This document shows positions 25,548 to 33,822 of a DNA stretch of 42,521 bases, piece by piece. Within the stretch, counting starts at the first letter, position 1. Every line of letters begins with the position of its first letter. The translations under genes were made by a program, and so were the position numbers. The notes beneath the pieces are model-generated. The model had not been told where the DNA came from, made no database searches, and was given only the letters and a program-made list of their open reading frames with translations. Source of the DNA: Phycisphaerae bacterium (GTDB lineage: Bacteria > Planctomycetota > Phycisphaerae > Phycisphaerales > SM1A02); assembly GCA_002722935.1 (NCBI GenBank), contig PBMX01000003.1, positions 9,612 through 52,132 on the forward strand, read 5' to 3'.

Positions 25548-26528
25548 GTGCGCATCTGCCTGCTGACAACTCAGGATCTCGATGCCGTGCCCTTTGCGGA
25601 TGACGACTGGCCCTGCGATCCAAGACCCTTCATGCCCGAAGCAGAGTGGCATGTCGCTACGCTCGTGGGCAAGGTCAACTCCGTGAAGCAGGTGGAGGAA
25701 CTGATCGACTCTGGCAGGTTCGATATCTTCTTCAATCTCTGCGACGGGGCTGCCGACCAGGACATCCCGGGGATCGAGGTCATCCAGAAACTCGAGGAAC
25801 GCGGTGTGCCCTTCGCCGGGGCAACCTCGGAGTGCTACGAGCCGACACGTGTCGAGATGAAGGAGGCCTGCAGGAGGCAGGGCATCGCCACGCCCGACTA
25901 CGTCGTGGCCCGCACCAAGAAGGATGTCGAGCGTGCGGCGAAGACACTGAACTTCCCGCTCTTCGTGAAGCACTACAGCAGCTACGCGAGTGTCGACATC
26001 AGTCGTCGATCCTGTGTGAAGAGCCCGGCGGGACTTCGCATCCAGGCCCGGAAGATCATGTCACGCCACGGAGCGGCCCTGATCGAGGAATACATCGATG
26101 GCATCGAGTGCACCGTGCTGGTGGCCGAGAACCCCGAGGATCCACTGAAGCCCATCACCTATACGCCCGCGCAGTACAGGTTCCCGGAGGGTGAGCATTT
26201 CAAGCACTCGGACCTGAAGTGGGTCGAGTACGAGGGGCTTTCCTCCTTCCCGGTCGAGGATCCGGTGCTCGCCGAGCGGCTGCGTGACGAGTGCGCCCGC
26301 TTCTTCGTGGAACTCAATGCGGCGAGTTTCGGCCGCTGCGATCTGCGTGTCGACAGCGAGGGCACGCCCTACATGCTGGAGATCAATGCCAACTGCGGCA
26401 TCTACTACCCGCCGGCAGACTACGGCAGCGCCGACATCTGCCTGGCCCTCGACCCGGCGGGGCATGAGGGCTTCACACGCCAACTGGTCGCCGCCGCCTT
26501 TGCTCGGCATGCCCGACGGGGCCAATAA
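25548..26528 (+). CDS. ATP-grasp ligase (D-Ala-D-Ala ligase-like)
   Basis: GTG start. DIFFNLCDGAADQDIPGIEVIQKLEERGVPFAGATSECYEPTRVEMKEACRRQGIATPDYVV, FPLFVKHYSSYASVDIS, ALIEEYIDGIECTVLVAEN, CDLRVDSEGTPYMLEINANCGIYYP. Confidence 0.88.
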   Translation: MRICLLTTQDLDAVPFADDDWPCDPRPFMPEAEWHVATLVGKVNSVKQVEELIDSGRFDIFFNLCDGAADQDIPGIEVIQKLEERGVPFAGATSECYEPTRVEMKEACRRQGIATPDYVVARTKKDVERAAKTLNFPLFVKHYSSYASVDISRRSCVKSPAGLRIQARKIMSRHGAALIEEYIDGIECTVLVAENPEDPLKPITYTPAQYRFPEGEHFKHSDLKWVEYEGLSSFPVEDPVLAERLRDECARFFVELNAASFGRCDLRVDSEGTPYMLEINANCGIYYPPADYGSADICLALDPAGHEGFTRQLVAAAFARHARRGQ

Positions 26529-26639
26529 AGCCTGCCTGCATCGTGTTCCACCGGGTTTTCCTTGAGATAAGACCCTTCGCGGTGTTCAATGGAGTATTCC
26601 CACAGGAGGGATTCCATGGCACCCATGGAAGGAGGGTCG

Positions 26640-29432
26640 ATGAATCCAGTTCAGCGTGCAGGATTGTTCATCACGCTTGTCGCCAGCCTGCTGAGCATGC
26701 AGGCCCATGCGGCTGATCGTGCGCCTGCACGTGGTGCCACGGGCTGGACCATCGTGGAGAGTTTCAGCGTGCCGGAGGGCGCCTCGGGCCTGGCCTGGGA
26801 TGGAACGAGCCTGTACCTGGGCATCTATGGAGTCGATGGAGGCCACATCTACGGACTGGACCCGCAGACGGGTTCCTACTCGCTGCGTTTCATCGGGCAG
26901 CAGGAAGATGCCTTTGGCCTCTCCTACGACGGCCAGTACCTCTGGACCACCGACCACCCCGGTAGCAGTTCGACGCCCGCCCAGGCGTTGAAGCTCGATT
27001 GGAACGGCAACGTGATCGAGCAGATCGAGTTGCCTGATCACTACATGTCCGGCATCGCCTGCGATGGAGACGACATCTGGGTTTCACGCTACTACCCCGA
27101 CCCGGGCCACCTCTACAGGATCAACGCCGGGGGCGTCATCCTCGACGAGTTCGATGGGCCTGATGACCAGCCATGGGACCTGGCCATCGGCGAGGGCTGC
27201 ATCTGGATCGCTGACTACTGGGGCGACACGCTCTACAGCGTCGACCCGGTCACCGGAACCGTCCTCGACAGCCATGCGTCCGAGGGCGTCGATCCGGCCG
27301 GCATCGTCTGGGATGGCCAGTACCTCTGGTACTGCGACAACGGGGACAACTACGACTACGACATTCTCTACAAGGTCGATCTCCAGGGTGGCGGTACACC
27401 GGAGATCCTCATCGCCGACTCCGAGCATGACTTCGGGAGCGTGGCCATCGGTGATGTCGCTACGTGGAACGTGAACATCGCCAATACCGGCACGGCGAGC
27501 CTGGTCATCGACCAGTTGACCTTCAGTCAAGCAGTCGATGTCAGTTGCACGGCCACCTTCCCCGTCGTCGTACCCGTCGGCGGCAGCGAACAACTGCCCC
27601 TCGAGTACGCCCCGGGTTCCTTCGAGCCACTGCTCGTCACGGCGAATGTGCATTCCAATGACCCGATCCATCCCTCCCAGCCGCTGGTGCTCACCGGCCA
27701 TGGTGTCTACCCGGACCCGACGATCCACGTCGTGGAGGACTCGCACAACTTCGGCACGATCAGGGTCGGAGCGCATACGCGCTGGTTCATCGAGATCGCC
27801 AATCACGGCGCAGGCCCGCTGATCATCGATGGCGCCCAGCTCGACAGCGAGCACTTCTACATCGATCCGGGACTGGCGCTGCCCATCACCCTCGATACGC
27901 TCGAGGAGACCGTCATCGGCGTCTGGTTCAGTCCGACTTCGACCCAGTCCGTTACGGCAACGGCGCTCCTGTCATCGAATGACGGCAACCATGATCCTGC
28001 CGAACTCGACCTCCTTGGTAGCGCCATCGAGATCGACTATCCCATGGGTTCACACCTGTGGTCCTATCTGGTGGAGGGAAGCTGGGACAACACGCCCAAG
28101 GCCATGGCGCCCATCGCGGACATCACGGGCGACGGCAGATCCGACCTGGTGGTCTGTACTGAGGACAACTACATCCGGTGCTTCAACGGGAATGCACACT
28201 CCGGTGGCGACATCCTGTGGGAACACGAGATCTACAGCGGCAACATCTACTCGGACAAGGGCCTGGACGTCATCGCCGACGTGGATGGTGACGGGTTCGA
28301 GGACGTCGTGGTCGGTGCGACGGGGGGCGCACGGCTCATCAGGATGCTCTCGGGTCGAACCGGCGAGGAACGCTGGAGCTACGAAACGAATCAGGTCGGC
28401 AGCGGGGGCTGGGTCTACCAGGTCGATGGCAGCCGTGATTTCTCCGGTGACGGCATCGTCGACGTACTCGCCTGCGCCGGTGATGACGGCGAGGATGAAG
28501 GTCCCAAGCGTGCCTACTGCCTTGATGGCCTTGATGGCTCCCTGCTGTGGCAGCGTCCGTTGTTCGGTCCCGTGTTCTCGATCAGCGCGGTTGATGACTT
28601 CAATGGGGATGACGTACCTGACGCGGTGGCTGGCGCATCGGATGAATGGGAGACCCAGGGGCGTGCCGTGGGCATCGATGGAGCAACCGGGTTCGAGGAA
28701 TGGTCCTTCTACACCGGTGGTTCTTCCGTCTGGTCCGTGGTCCAGGTCGGGGACATCTCGCTTGATGGCATCAATGACGTCATGATCGGCGACTTCAGCA
28801 GCGGCGAGGTGTACGCCCTGGATGTGGTCGATGGAAGCCAGTTGTTCATCACCAGTGGCCTGGGAACCCTTACGGGTCTGAAGCGCATCGAGGATGTCAA
28901 TGGCGATGGTCATCCCGAGGTCGTGCCGGAACACTTCCAGGATCAGGTGCGCCTCATCAGCGGGGCCGACGGGTCCTACATCTGGTCGACGGCCGTAGCC
29001 GACAAGCCGACGGTTGCATCGGTGATTCCGGATGTCAGCGGGGATGGCATCAACGATCTGGTCGTCGACACCCTCTTCAGTGACAACTACACCTACTTCC
29101 TCGATGGGGCCGATGGTTCGATCCTGCAGAGCGCCAACTTCGGTACCCCGGTCGATTCCATCACCGTCCTGCCGGACATCGTCGGGGACGGTTCCTGGGA
29201 ACTCGTGGCCGGTGGTCGCAACGGGATGATCAAGTGCGTCTCGGGTGGTCTTGACGCCCTGGTCCTCCATCCCGCCGACATCAACGAGGACGGCTATGTG
29301 AATGTCGACGACCTGCTGCTGGTCATAAGCCAGTGGGGGATGACCGGCTCATCTGCGGACATCAGTGGTGACGGCATCGTCGGTGTCGATGACCTGCTGA
29401 TGGTCATCGCCGGGTGGGGGCACGGAACCTGA
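26640..29432 (+). CDS. Large secreted protein: beta-propeller-like N-term, choice-of-anchor-D/ASH-like repeats, FG-GAP/VCBS repeats, C-terminal dockerin-like module
   Basis: Signal MNPVQRAGLFITLVASLLSMQAHAA. DFGSVAIGDVATWNVNIANTGTASLVI and NFGTIRVGAHTRWFIEIANHGAGPLII. DVDGDGFEDVVVGA/DFNGDDVPDAVAGA/DVNGDGHPEVVPE. DINEDGYVNVDDLLLVISQWG...DISGDGIVGVDDLLMVIAGWG. Upstream start at 26616 also possible. Confidence 0.85.
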   Translation: MNPVQRAGLFITLVASLLSMQAHAADRAPARGATGWTIVESFSVPEGASGLAWDGTSLYLGIYGVDGGHIYGLDPQTGSYSLRFIGQQEDAFGLSYDGQYLWTTDHPGSSSTPAQALKLDWNGNVIEQIELPDHYMSGIACDGDDIWVSRYYPDPGHLYRINAGGVILDEFDGPDDQPWDLAIGEGCIWIADYWGDTLYSVDPVTGTVLDSHASEGVDPAGIVWDGQYLWYCDNGDNYDYDILYKVDLQGGGTPEILIADSEHDFGSVAIGDVATWNVNIANTGTASLVIDQLTFSQAVDVSCTATFPVVVPVGGSEQLPLEYAPGSFEPLLVTANVHSNDPIHPSQPLVLTGHGVYPDPTIHVVEDSHNFGTIRVGAHTRWFIEIANHGAGPLIIDGAQLDSEHFYIDPGLALPITLDTLEETVIGVWFSPTSTQSVTATALLSSNDGNHDPAELDLLGSAIEIDYPMGSHLWSYLVEGSWDNTPKAMAPIADITGDGRSDLVVCTEDNYIRCFNGNAHSGGDILWEHEIYSGNIYSDKGLDVIADVDGDGFEDVVVGATGGARLIRMLSGRTGEERWSYETNQVGSGGWVYQVDGSRDFSGDGIVDVLACAGDDGEDEGPKRAYCLDGLDGSLLWQRPLFGPVFSISAVDDFNGDDVPDAVAGASDEWETQGRAVGIDGATGFEEWSFYTGGSSVWSVVQVGDISLDGINDVMIGDFSSGEVYALDVVDGSQLFITSGLGTLTGLKRIEDVNGDGHPEVVPEHFQDQVRLISGADGSYIWSTAVADKPTVASVIPDVSGDGINDLVVDTLFSDNYTYFLDGADGSILQSANFGTPVDSITVLPDIVGDGSWELVAGGRNGMIKCVSGGLDALVLHPADINEDGYVNVDDLLLVISQWGMTGSSADISGDGIVGVDDLLMVIAGWGHGT

Positions 29433-29448
29433 GCAGGTCGATCTGGTT

Positions 29449-30645
29449 CTACCGGGACGATTCTTCGATGGCCATCGATTCCAGGACCACCTGGTGGAAC
29501 TCGTTGTTCATGTCCATGTTGAAGGGGAACTGCTGGGTCGCGAAGACCGCGGTGAGATCCTGTTCCGGATCGATGAAGAAGTACGTGCAGGCGGCGCCGC
29601 CCCAGGACCAGCGTCCTTCGCCAAGGGGGCCCATCCGTGAGTCGACCGCCGGCTGGATTCCGAACCCGAGTCCAAAGCGCTGTCTCGGGCCCTTCTTCGT
29701 GCCGGGGCCCAGTTGATTCTGCGTCATGAAGGTGACGGTTCGTGTCTCGAGGATGCGATTGCCATCGAGTTCACCCAACTGCTCCATGGCCCTGCAGAAA
29801 CGCGTGTAGTCACCGATGGTCGACCAGAGTCCGCCACCGCCGGACTGGAAGGCGGGCTTGAGAATCTTCGTACCGCCCTCGTAGTGATTCGCATCGACCA
29901 CAAGTGATCCCTCGTCGGGTGTGACGATGTGCATCAACTCGATATCCGCGTCGGGCGTGAACCCGGTGTCATCCATGCCCAGTGGAGTGAAGATGTTCTC
30001 CTGCAGGTAGACCTCGAATTCCTTCCCCGAGACCACCTCGACGACGCGTCCGAGTACATCCGTATTGAGCCCGTAGACGAAGGCCTGGCCTGGATGGGAG
30101 GCGAGGGGCATCCGCGACATGACGACGGCGGTTTCCTCGAGACTTGTGACATCGGCCATCTTGTCCTTGTAGTGGGGGACCAGTTCGGGTGGCGCGCTGA
30201 AGTCGTAGGCCAGGCCGCTGGTATGGGTCAGGAGGTCGCGGATGGTGACGGGCCTGCGTGGGGCCACGAGTTGACCATCGACGGATACCTTCGTCTCCTT
30301 GAACTCGGGGATGTACTTGGAGACGGGATCATCGAGATCCAATTTTCCCTGTTCGACCAGTTGCATGATGGCGGTCGAGGTGACGGCCTTGCTCATCGAG
30401 TAGATGCGGATGACCTGGTCGGTCTCGAGATCCTCCTCTGAACCTGGTGTTCGATCACCGACGGCTTCCAGGAAGATGGTCTCCCCGTCGCGGGTCACCT
30501 GGACCATGCAGCCCACGACCTTGCCCGACTCGACGAGAGAGTTCATCCAGTCCATCAATGGCTTGAGTTGTGCGGCCGATGCCGCCGAGGAAATCAGCAG
30601 GCCAAGAAGCAGCATCATCGTGAGATTGCGTGTTTTGTTGTTCAT
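29449..30645 (-). CDS. Serine hydrolase, beta-lactamase family (class C/esterase-like)
   Basis: RIYSMSKAVTSTAIMQLVEQGKLDLDDPVSKYIPEF (SxxK), TIRDLLTHTSGLAYDF, FVYGLNTDVLGRVVEVVSG (YxN). Confidence 0.93.
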   Translation of the reverse strand: MNNKTRNLTMMLLLGLLISSAASAAQLKPLMDWMNSLVESGKVVGCMVQVTRDGETIFLEAVGDRTPGSEEDLETDQVIRIYSMSKAVTSTAIMQLVEQGKLDLDDPVSKYIPEFKETKVSVDGQLVAPRRPVTIRDLLTHTSGLAYDFSAPPELVPHYKDKMADVTSLEETAVVMSRMPLASHPGQAFVYGLNTDVLGRVVEVVSGKEFEVYLQENIFTPLGMDDTGFTPDADIELMHIVTPDEGSLVVDANHYEGGTKILKPAFQSGGGGLWSTIGDYTRFCRAMEQLGELDGNRILETRTVTFMTQNQLGPGTKKGPRQRFGLGFGIQPAVDSRMGPLGEGRWSWGGAACTYFFIDPEQDLTAVFATQQFPFNMDMNNEFHQVVLESMAIEESSR

Positions 30646-30716
30646 TCCAGGATTCTAGCAGAACGTCCCTTTGCTTCGGGGTGTGCCTCGCGGGCTTTCA
30701 TGCGACACTGGCGGAC

Positions 30717-31217
30717 ATGAAAGCCATACTTCTCGCCGTCGCTGCCGGTCTCTGCTGGGGAATCGGTGAAGCCTGTACACGAAGCGCCCTGCATGATGGT
30801 CGAGTCGGCCCGTTCACTGCGCTGCTGATACGAACCCTCGTTGCACTGCCGGTCATCCTGCTTGCCTGGTGGCTGATGCTCAAGGGAGTAGGGGGGCTCC
30901 ATGTCGAACCACCGGTGCGAGACATGAACGGCTCCGCCTGGGCGAAGGTCATCATCGGTTCAGGCCTGCTTGCCGCAGCGCTGGGCATCATCTTCTTCTA
31001 CGCCGCCCTCTCGATGGGTGAACTCTCGGTCGTCAAACCCATCTCGTTCGCCCTGGCTCCCGCCGTGGCGGTACTCATCGGCTGGTTCATCCTCGGCGAG
31101 TCCATCAGCGTGAGGAAGGTCATCGCGATCGGTCTGATCCTCGCCGGCGTCATCATGCTCTCGATTCAACCGTCCGCTCCCGGCGGCAGCCTGGAGCAGC
31201 CACGGATCCAGTCATGA
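30717..31217 (+). CDS. Single-domain EamA/DMT-type transporter
   Basis: MKAILLAVAAGLCWGIGEACTRSALHDGRVGPFTALLIRTLVALPVILLAWW... FYAALSMGELSVVKPISFALAPAVAVLIGWFILGESISVRKVIAIGLILAGVIML. Confidence 0.85.
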   Translation: MKAILLAVAAGLCWGIGEACTRSALHDGRVGPFTALLIRTLVALPVILLAWWLMLKGVGGLHVEPPVRDMNGSAWAKVIIGSGLLAAALGIIFFYAALSMGELSVVKPISFALAPAVAVLIGWFILGESISVRKVIAIGLILAGVIMLSIQPSAPGGSLEQPRIQS

Positions 31218-32032
31218 TGCGATGGGCCGTACTGCTTCCCTGCCTGCTCGCCATTCCCGGGTGTTCCGCCACCAGAGGGATGCCTGCTGAAGAACTGCCC
31301 GCGATCCGGGTGGTCTGCTTCTTCGGCGGAGGGGAGTGGCGCTATGAGCGCATGACGCACTTCATTCCGGGATTCCTGGGTTTCGAAGCCGACGGCACTC
31401 TCCGGGATTGGGATCTGCGCGAGGTCGCCCGCGAGGCTCATGCTTCGGGTGTCAAGGTCATCGTCAGTTTCGACGGGGAACACTGGGAGGAGAACTTCCT
31501 TCCCATGAGTTCGAACGAGGATGGCTCCCGTGATCGATTCGTCGAGAACATCCTGCACTACTGCCAGGAGAACGGGATCGACGGCGTCGACTACGACTGG
31601 GAGATCGGCGGCGGTTTCTCGACCGAGCAGCAGGCCCTGTACAGCGAACTGGTCATCGCGACGAAGAACGCCTTCAGGCCCCATGGCCTGAGCGTCAGCA
31701 TCGACGCCTACTTCAGAGACGAGCTCAATGCGGAGGGAATCGAGGCCGTCGACTGGATGCAGTTGATGGCCTACGAGGACATGGAAGAGATGCACTCCAT
31801 GGTCGAGTACTGGGAGGCTCGCGGCGTCCCTCGGGAGAAGATCGTCATCGGGATGGCGGCAGGTTGGGGAGATGAGCGGGAGGGCTTCGACCATGACCTG
31901 GTGAGGGCGAAGACACGGACATGCCTCGATGGTGGCTACGGTGGCGTGATGTTGTTTCGCACGGACCTGGACGCCGTCGATGAAACGTCGATGCTCGGGG
32001 TCGTGCACGAGACGATCAAGCAGGGCGACTAG
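31214..32032 (+). CDS. Glycoside hydrolase family 18-like (chitinase-like) lipoprotein
   Basis: ATGA overlap with the EamA gene. Lipobox LLAIPGCSA. GIDGVDYDWEIGG (DGxDxDxE), WMQLMAYEDM, KIVIGMAAGWGD. Confidence 0.8.
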   Translation: MMRWAVLLPCLLAIPGCSATRGMPAEELPAIRVVCFFGGGEWRYERMTHFIPGFLGFEADGTLRDWDLREVAREAHASGVKVIVSFDGEHWEENFLPMSSNEDGSRDRFVENILHYCQENGIDGVDYDWEIGGGFSTEQQALYSELVIATKNAFRPHGLSVSIDAYFRDELNAEGIEAVDWMQLMAYEDMEEMHSMVEYWEARGVPREKIVIGMAAGWGDEREGFDHDLVRAKTRTCLDGGYGGVMLFRTDLDAVDETSMLGVVHETIKQGD

Positions 32033-32041
32033 GCCGGGAAC

Positions 32042-33064
32042 TCAGGACTCGCCTGCCTCGACCTTCACGGGAATCCACTCCAGGTCGGTCACCACGGCGC
32101 CGTGGTCCGAGGGAAATGATCGTTCACGAACTGGAATCGAGTCGTCCTCCCATGGCATGGGAAGGACGTGCGCCGAGATGGGGCGCAGTGTCCAGCCCTC
32201 GCCGCCCCGAGCCGGGTTCTTCAGGTAGAGCCGGTCGATGCGCTCGTAGGACTGGGGCGTGCCGGTTTCACCGGGCCGTGGTCCACGGAACATGGGTGAC
32301 CAGGTGATCCCCGGGTACTGCACCGCATCGGGATGCAGCATCCGGAAGGTGTCCATGAAACCCGCTTCATGCATGGCCATGCTCACCGGCAGGGGCAGGG
32401 CGCGGCGGTGGGTGTAGACGCGGGCCGTGTCCACCGTCCAGTCCAGGTGCGAAGGGCAGTTCCAGTCGCCACCGACGAGCAGGGGGACCTTCGCGTCCAG
32501 TTGTCCGGCATCACGCAGGTGCGCGATGATTGCCGTGGCCTGTTTGAGCCGGTTGGAACGCTCGGTTTCGGCAGCCAGGAGCAACTCGTCGCTCATGTCG
32601 GGGTTGTCACGCAGTTCGTAGCCGACGAACGCCCGGTAGTCGATCCAGATGCTCCAGGCCAGCAACTCCCGTTGCTGTGAATCCTTCAGCAGTGCACCCA
32701 CTCCATGCCACTCGTGGTGGAAGAAGGTGGTTTCCAGTTCAAGTGGCGTCAGGACGCACAGGTGCGTGCTCCGGTCCTGGTGCTGGTTCCAGCCAAGTTC
32801 GCCTGCCAGCCATTCCCCGAGGCGGGGTCGATCTCCATCGATGTCGTAGCTTTCCTGGAGCAGCACGATGTCGGGTTCGACGCTGCGGATGATCGCCAAT
32901 GCCTTCTCCGGCCCCTCGTCGACGTCATTGGCACCATGGAGCACGTTCCAGACAAGGACTCTCAGCCTGTTTTCGTCAGGATCCTGTTCATGGGCGGCAT
33001 CGCCGGGATGAATGCACAGCGCGAGGGTTGCAATGATCAGGATGGCGATGGAACGCGGTCTCAT
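32042..33064 (-). CDS. Secreted endonuclease/exonuclease/phosphatase-family protein
   Basis: Signal peptide. LRVLVWNVLHGANDVDEG, DIVLLQESYDIDGDRP, VPLLVGGDWNCPSHLDW, RIDRLYLKN, FPSDHGAVVTDLEW. Confidence 0.88.
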   Translation of the reverse strand: MRPRSIAILIIATLALCIHPGDAAHEQDPDENRLRVLVWNVLHGANDVDEGPEKALAIIRSVEPDIVLLQESYDIDGDRPRLGEWLAGELGWNQHQDRSTHLCVLTPLELETTFFHHEWHGVGALLKDSQQRELLAWSIWIDYRAFVGYELRDNPDMSDELLLAAETERSNRLKQATAIIAHLRDAGQLDAKVPLLVGGDWNCPSHLDWTVDTARVYTHRRALPLPVSMAMHEAGFMDTFRMLHPDAVQYPGITWSPMFRGPRPGETGTPQSYERIDRLYLKNPARGGEGWTLRPISAHVLPMPWEDDSIPVRERSFPSDHGAVVTDLEWIPVKVEAGES

Positions 33065-33138
33065 GACGTGAACAAGGATACCGTTCTCCCGTATCGCCTG
33101 CGTTGCCCGATCTACCTATCATGCCTGCAGGTAACCAC

Positions 33139-33480
33139 ATGCGAATGATCTTTCCATGCCTCGTGCTTCCTTGCCTCCTGCTCGGTGGGTGCCTGGGGAG
33201 GAGTCCGTACTACGTTTCACCGGGGGGGGGCTATTCCACGTCCACTCTCGCCAGGTACGGCGGTTCGGATTCATGTGACTGCCCACCTCCCAATCCATTC
33301 GCCAAGGGATACGTGCAGAACACCAACCCGTTCGGGAAGGGCTACGTGCAGACCACGAATCCCTTCGCCGACGACTATGTCCAGGACACCAATCCGTTCG
33401 GCAAGGGATACGTCCAGGACACCAACCCGTTCGGCAAGGGATACATCCAGGACAAGTGCCACATCGGCCTCGGCGACTGA
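33139..33480 (+). CDS. Lipoprotein with five 11-aa tandem repeats (NPFxxxYVQxT)
   Basis: MRMIFPCLVLPCLLLGGCLGRSPYYVSPGG then NPFAKGYVQNT NPFGKGYVQTT NPFADDYVQDT NPFGKGYVQDT NPFGKGYIQDK. Start could also be 33121. Confidence 0.65.
   Translation: MRMIFPCLVLPCLLLGGCLGRSPYYVSPGGGYSTSTLARYGGSDSCDCPPPNPFAKGYVQNTNPFGKGYVQTTNPFADDYVQDTNPFGKGYVQDTNPFGKGYIQDKCHIGLGD
33292..33456 (+). repeat. Five 33-bp tandem direct repeats inside the lipoprotein gene
   Basis: aatccattcgccaagggatacgtgcagaacacc and four further aligned 33-mers, read directly. Confidence 0.95.
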
Positions 33481-33519
33481 GTTCAACGTCGACTTGTAGA
33501 GTTCAGACTTCGGATCGTG

Positions 33520-33822
33520 CTACGAAACGCCGGTCACGCTGGAGGGCCCAGCAAGAAGTTCGAAGTCGGTGATGGAGATGTTGACGAAGGCGGGATTCTC
33601 ACCGAGGGACTTGAAGAGCTCGGACTCCCTGTAGTCGAGCATCGCCTGGCGGTCGTTGAAGAGGTAGACGCCGCCGTAGGTGTTCGTCTCCTCGTTGGCC
33701 AGCCACTTCTTGGAGACCAGCCCGGGGATGGCGGCGAAGGCACCGGAGACTTCGTCGCAGACCGCCTCGTAGTCGGGGCGAGCGAGATTCTCAAGATTGA
33801 AGTTGATGATCAGGATGTGCAT
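33520..33822 (-). CDS. YdhR-like mono-oxygenase/ABM-fold protein
   Basis: MHILIINFNLENLARPDYEAVCDEVSGAFAAIPGLVSKKWLANEETNTYGGVYLFNDRQAMLDYRESELFKSL matches the YdhR pattern. Starts immediately after the STAND gene's stop codon (TGA/ATG, 0 nt gap). Confidence 0.8.
   Translation of the reverse strand: MHILIINFNLENLARPDYEAVCDEVSGAFAAIPGLVSKKWLANEETNTYGGVYLFNDRQAMLDYRESELFKSLGENPAFVNISITDFELLAGPSSVTGVS

Noticed and set aside
28050-29270. 406-aa minus-strand ORF
   Set aside because: Antisense to FG-GAP repeats of the 947-aa secreted protein; V/D/I-rich shadow of repetitive codons.
29449-30645. Beta-lactamase as an antibiotic-resistance gene
   Set aside because: Family is broad (esterases, D-aminopeptidases, PBPs); SxxK/YxN alone does not support a resistance claim.
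33292-33456. 33-bp repeats as a CRISPR array
   Set aside because: Repeats are back to back without spacers and encode an in-frame 11-aa motif after a lipoprotein signal.
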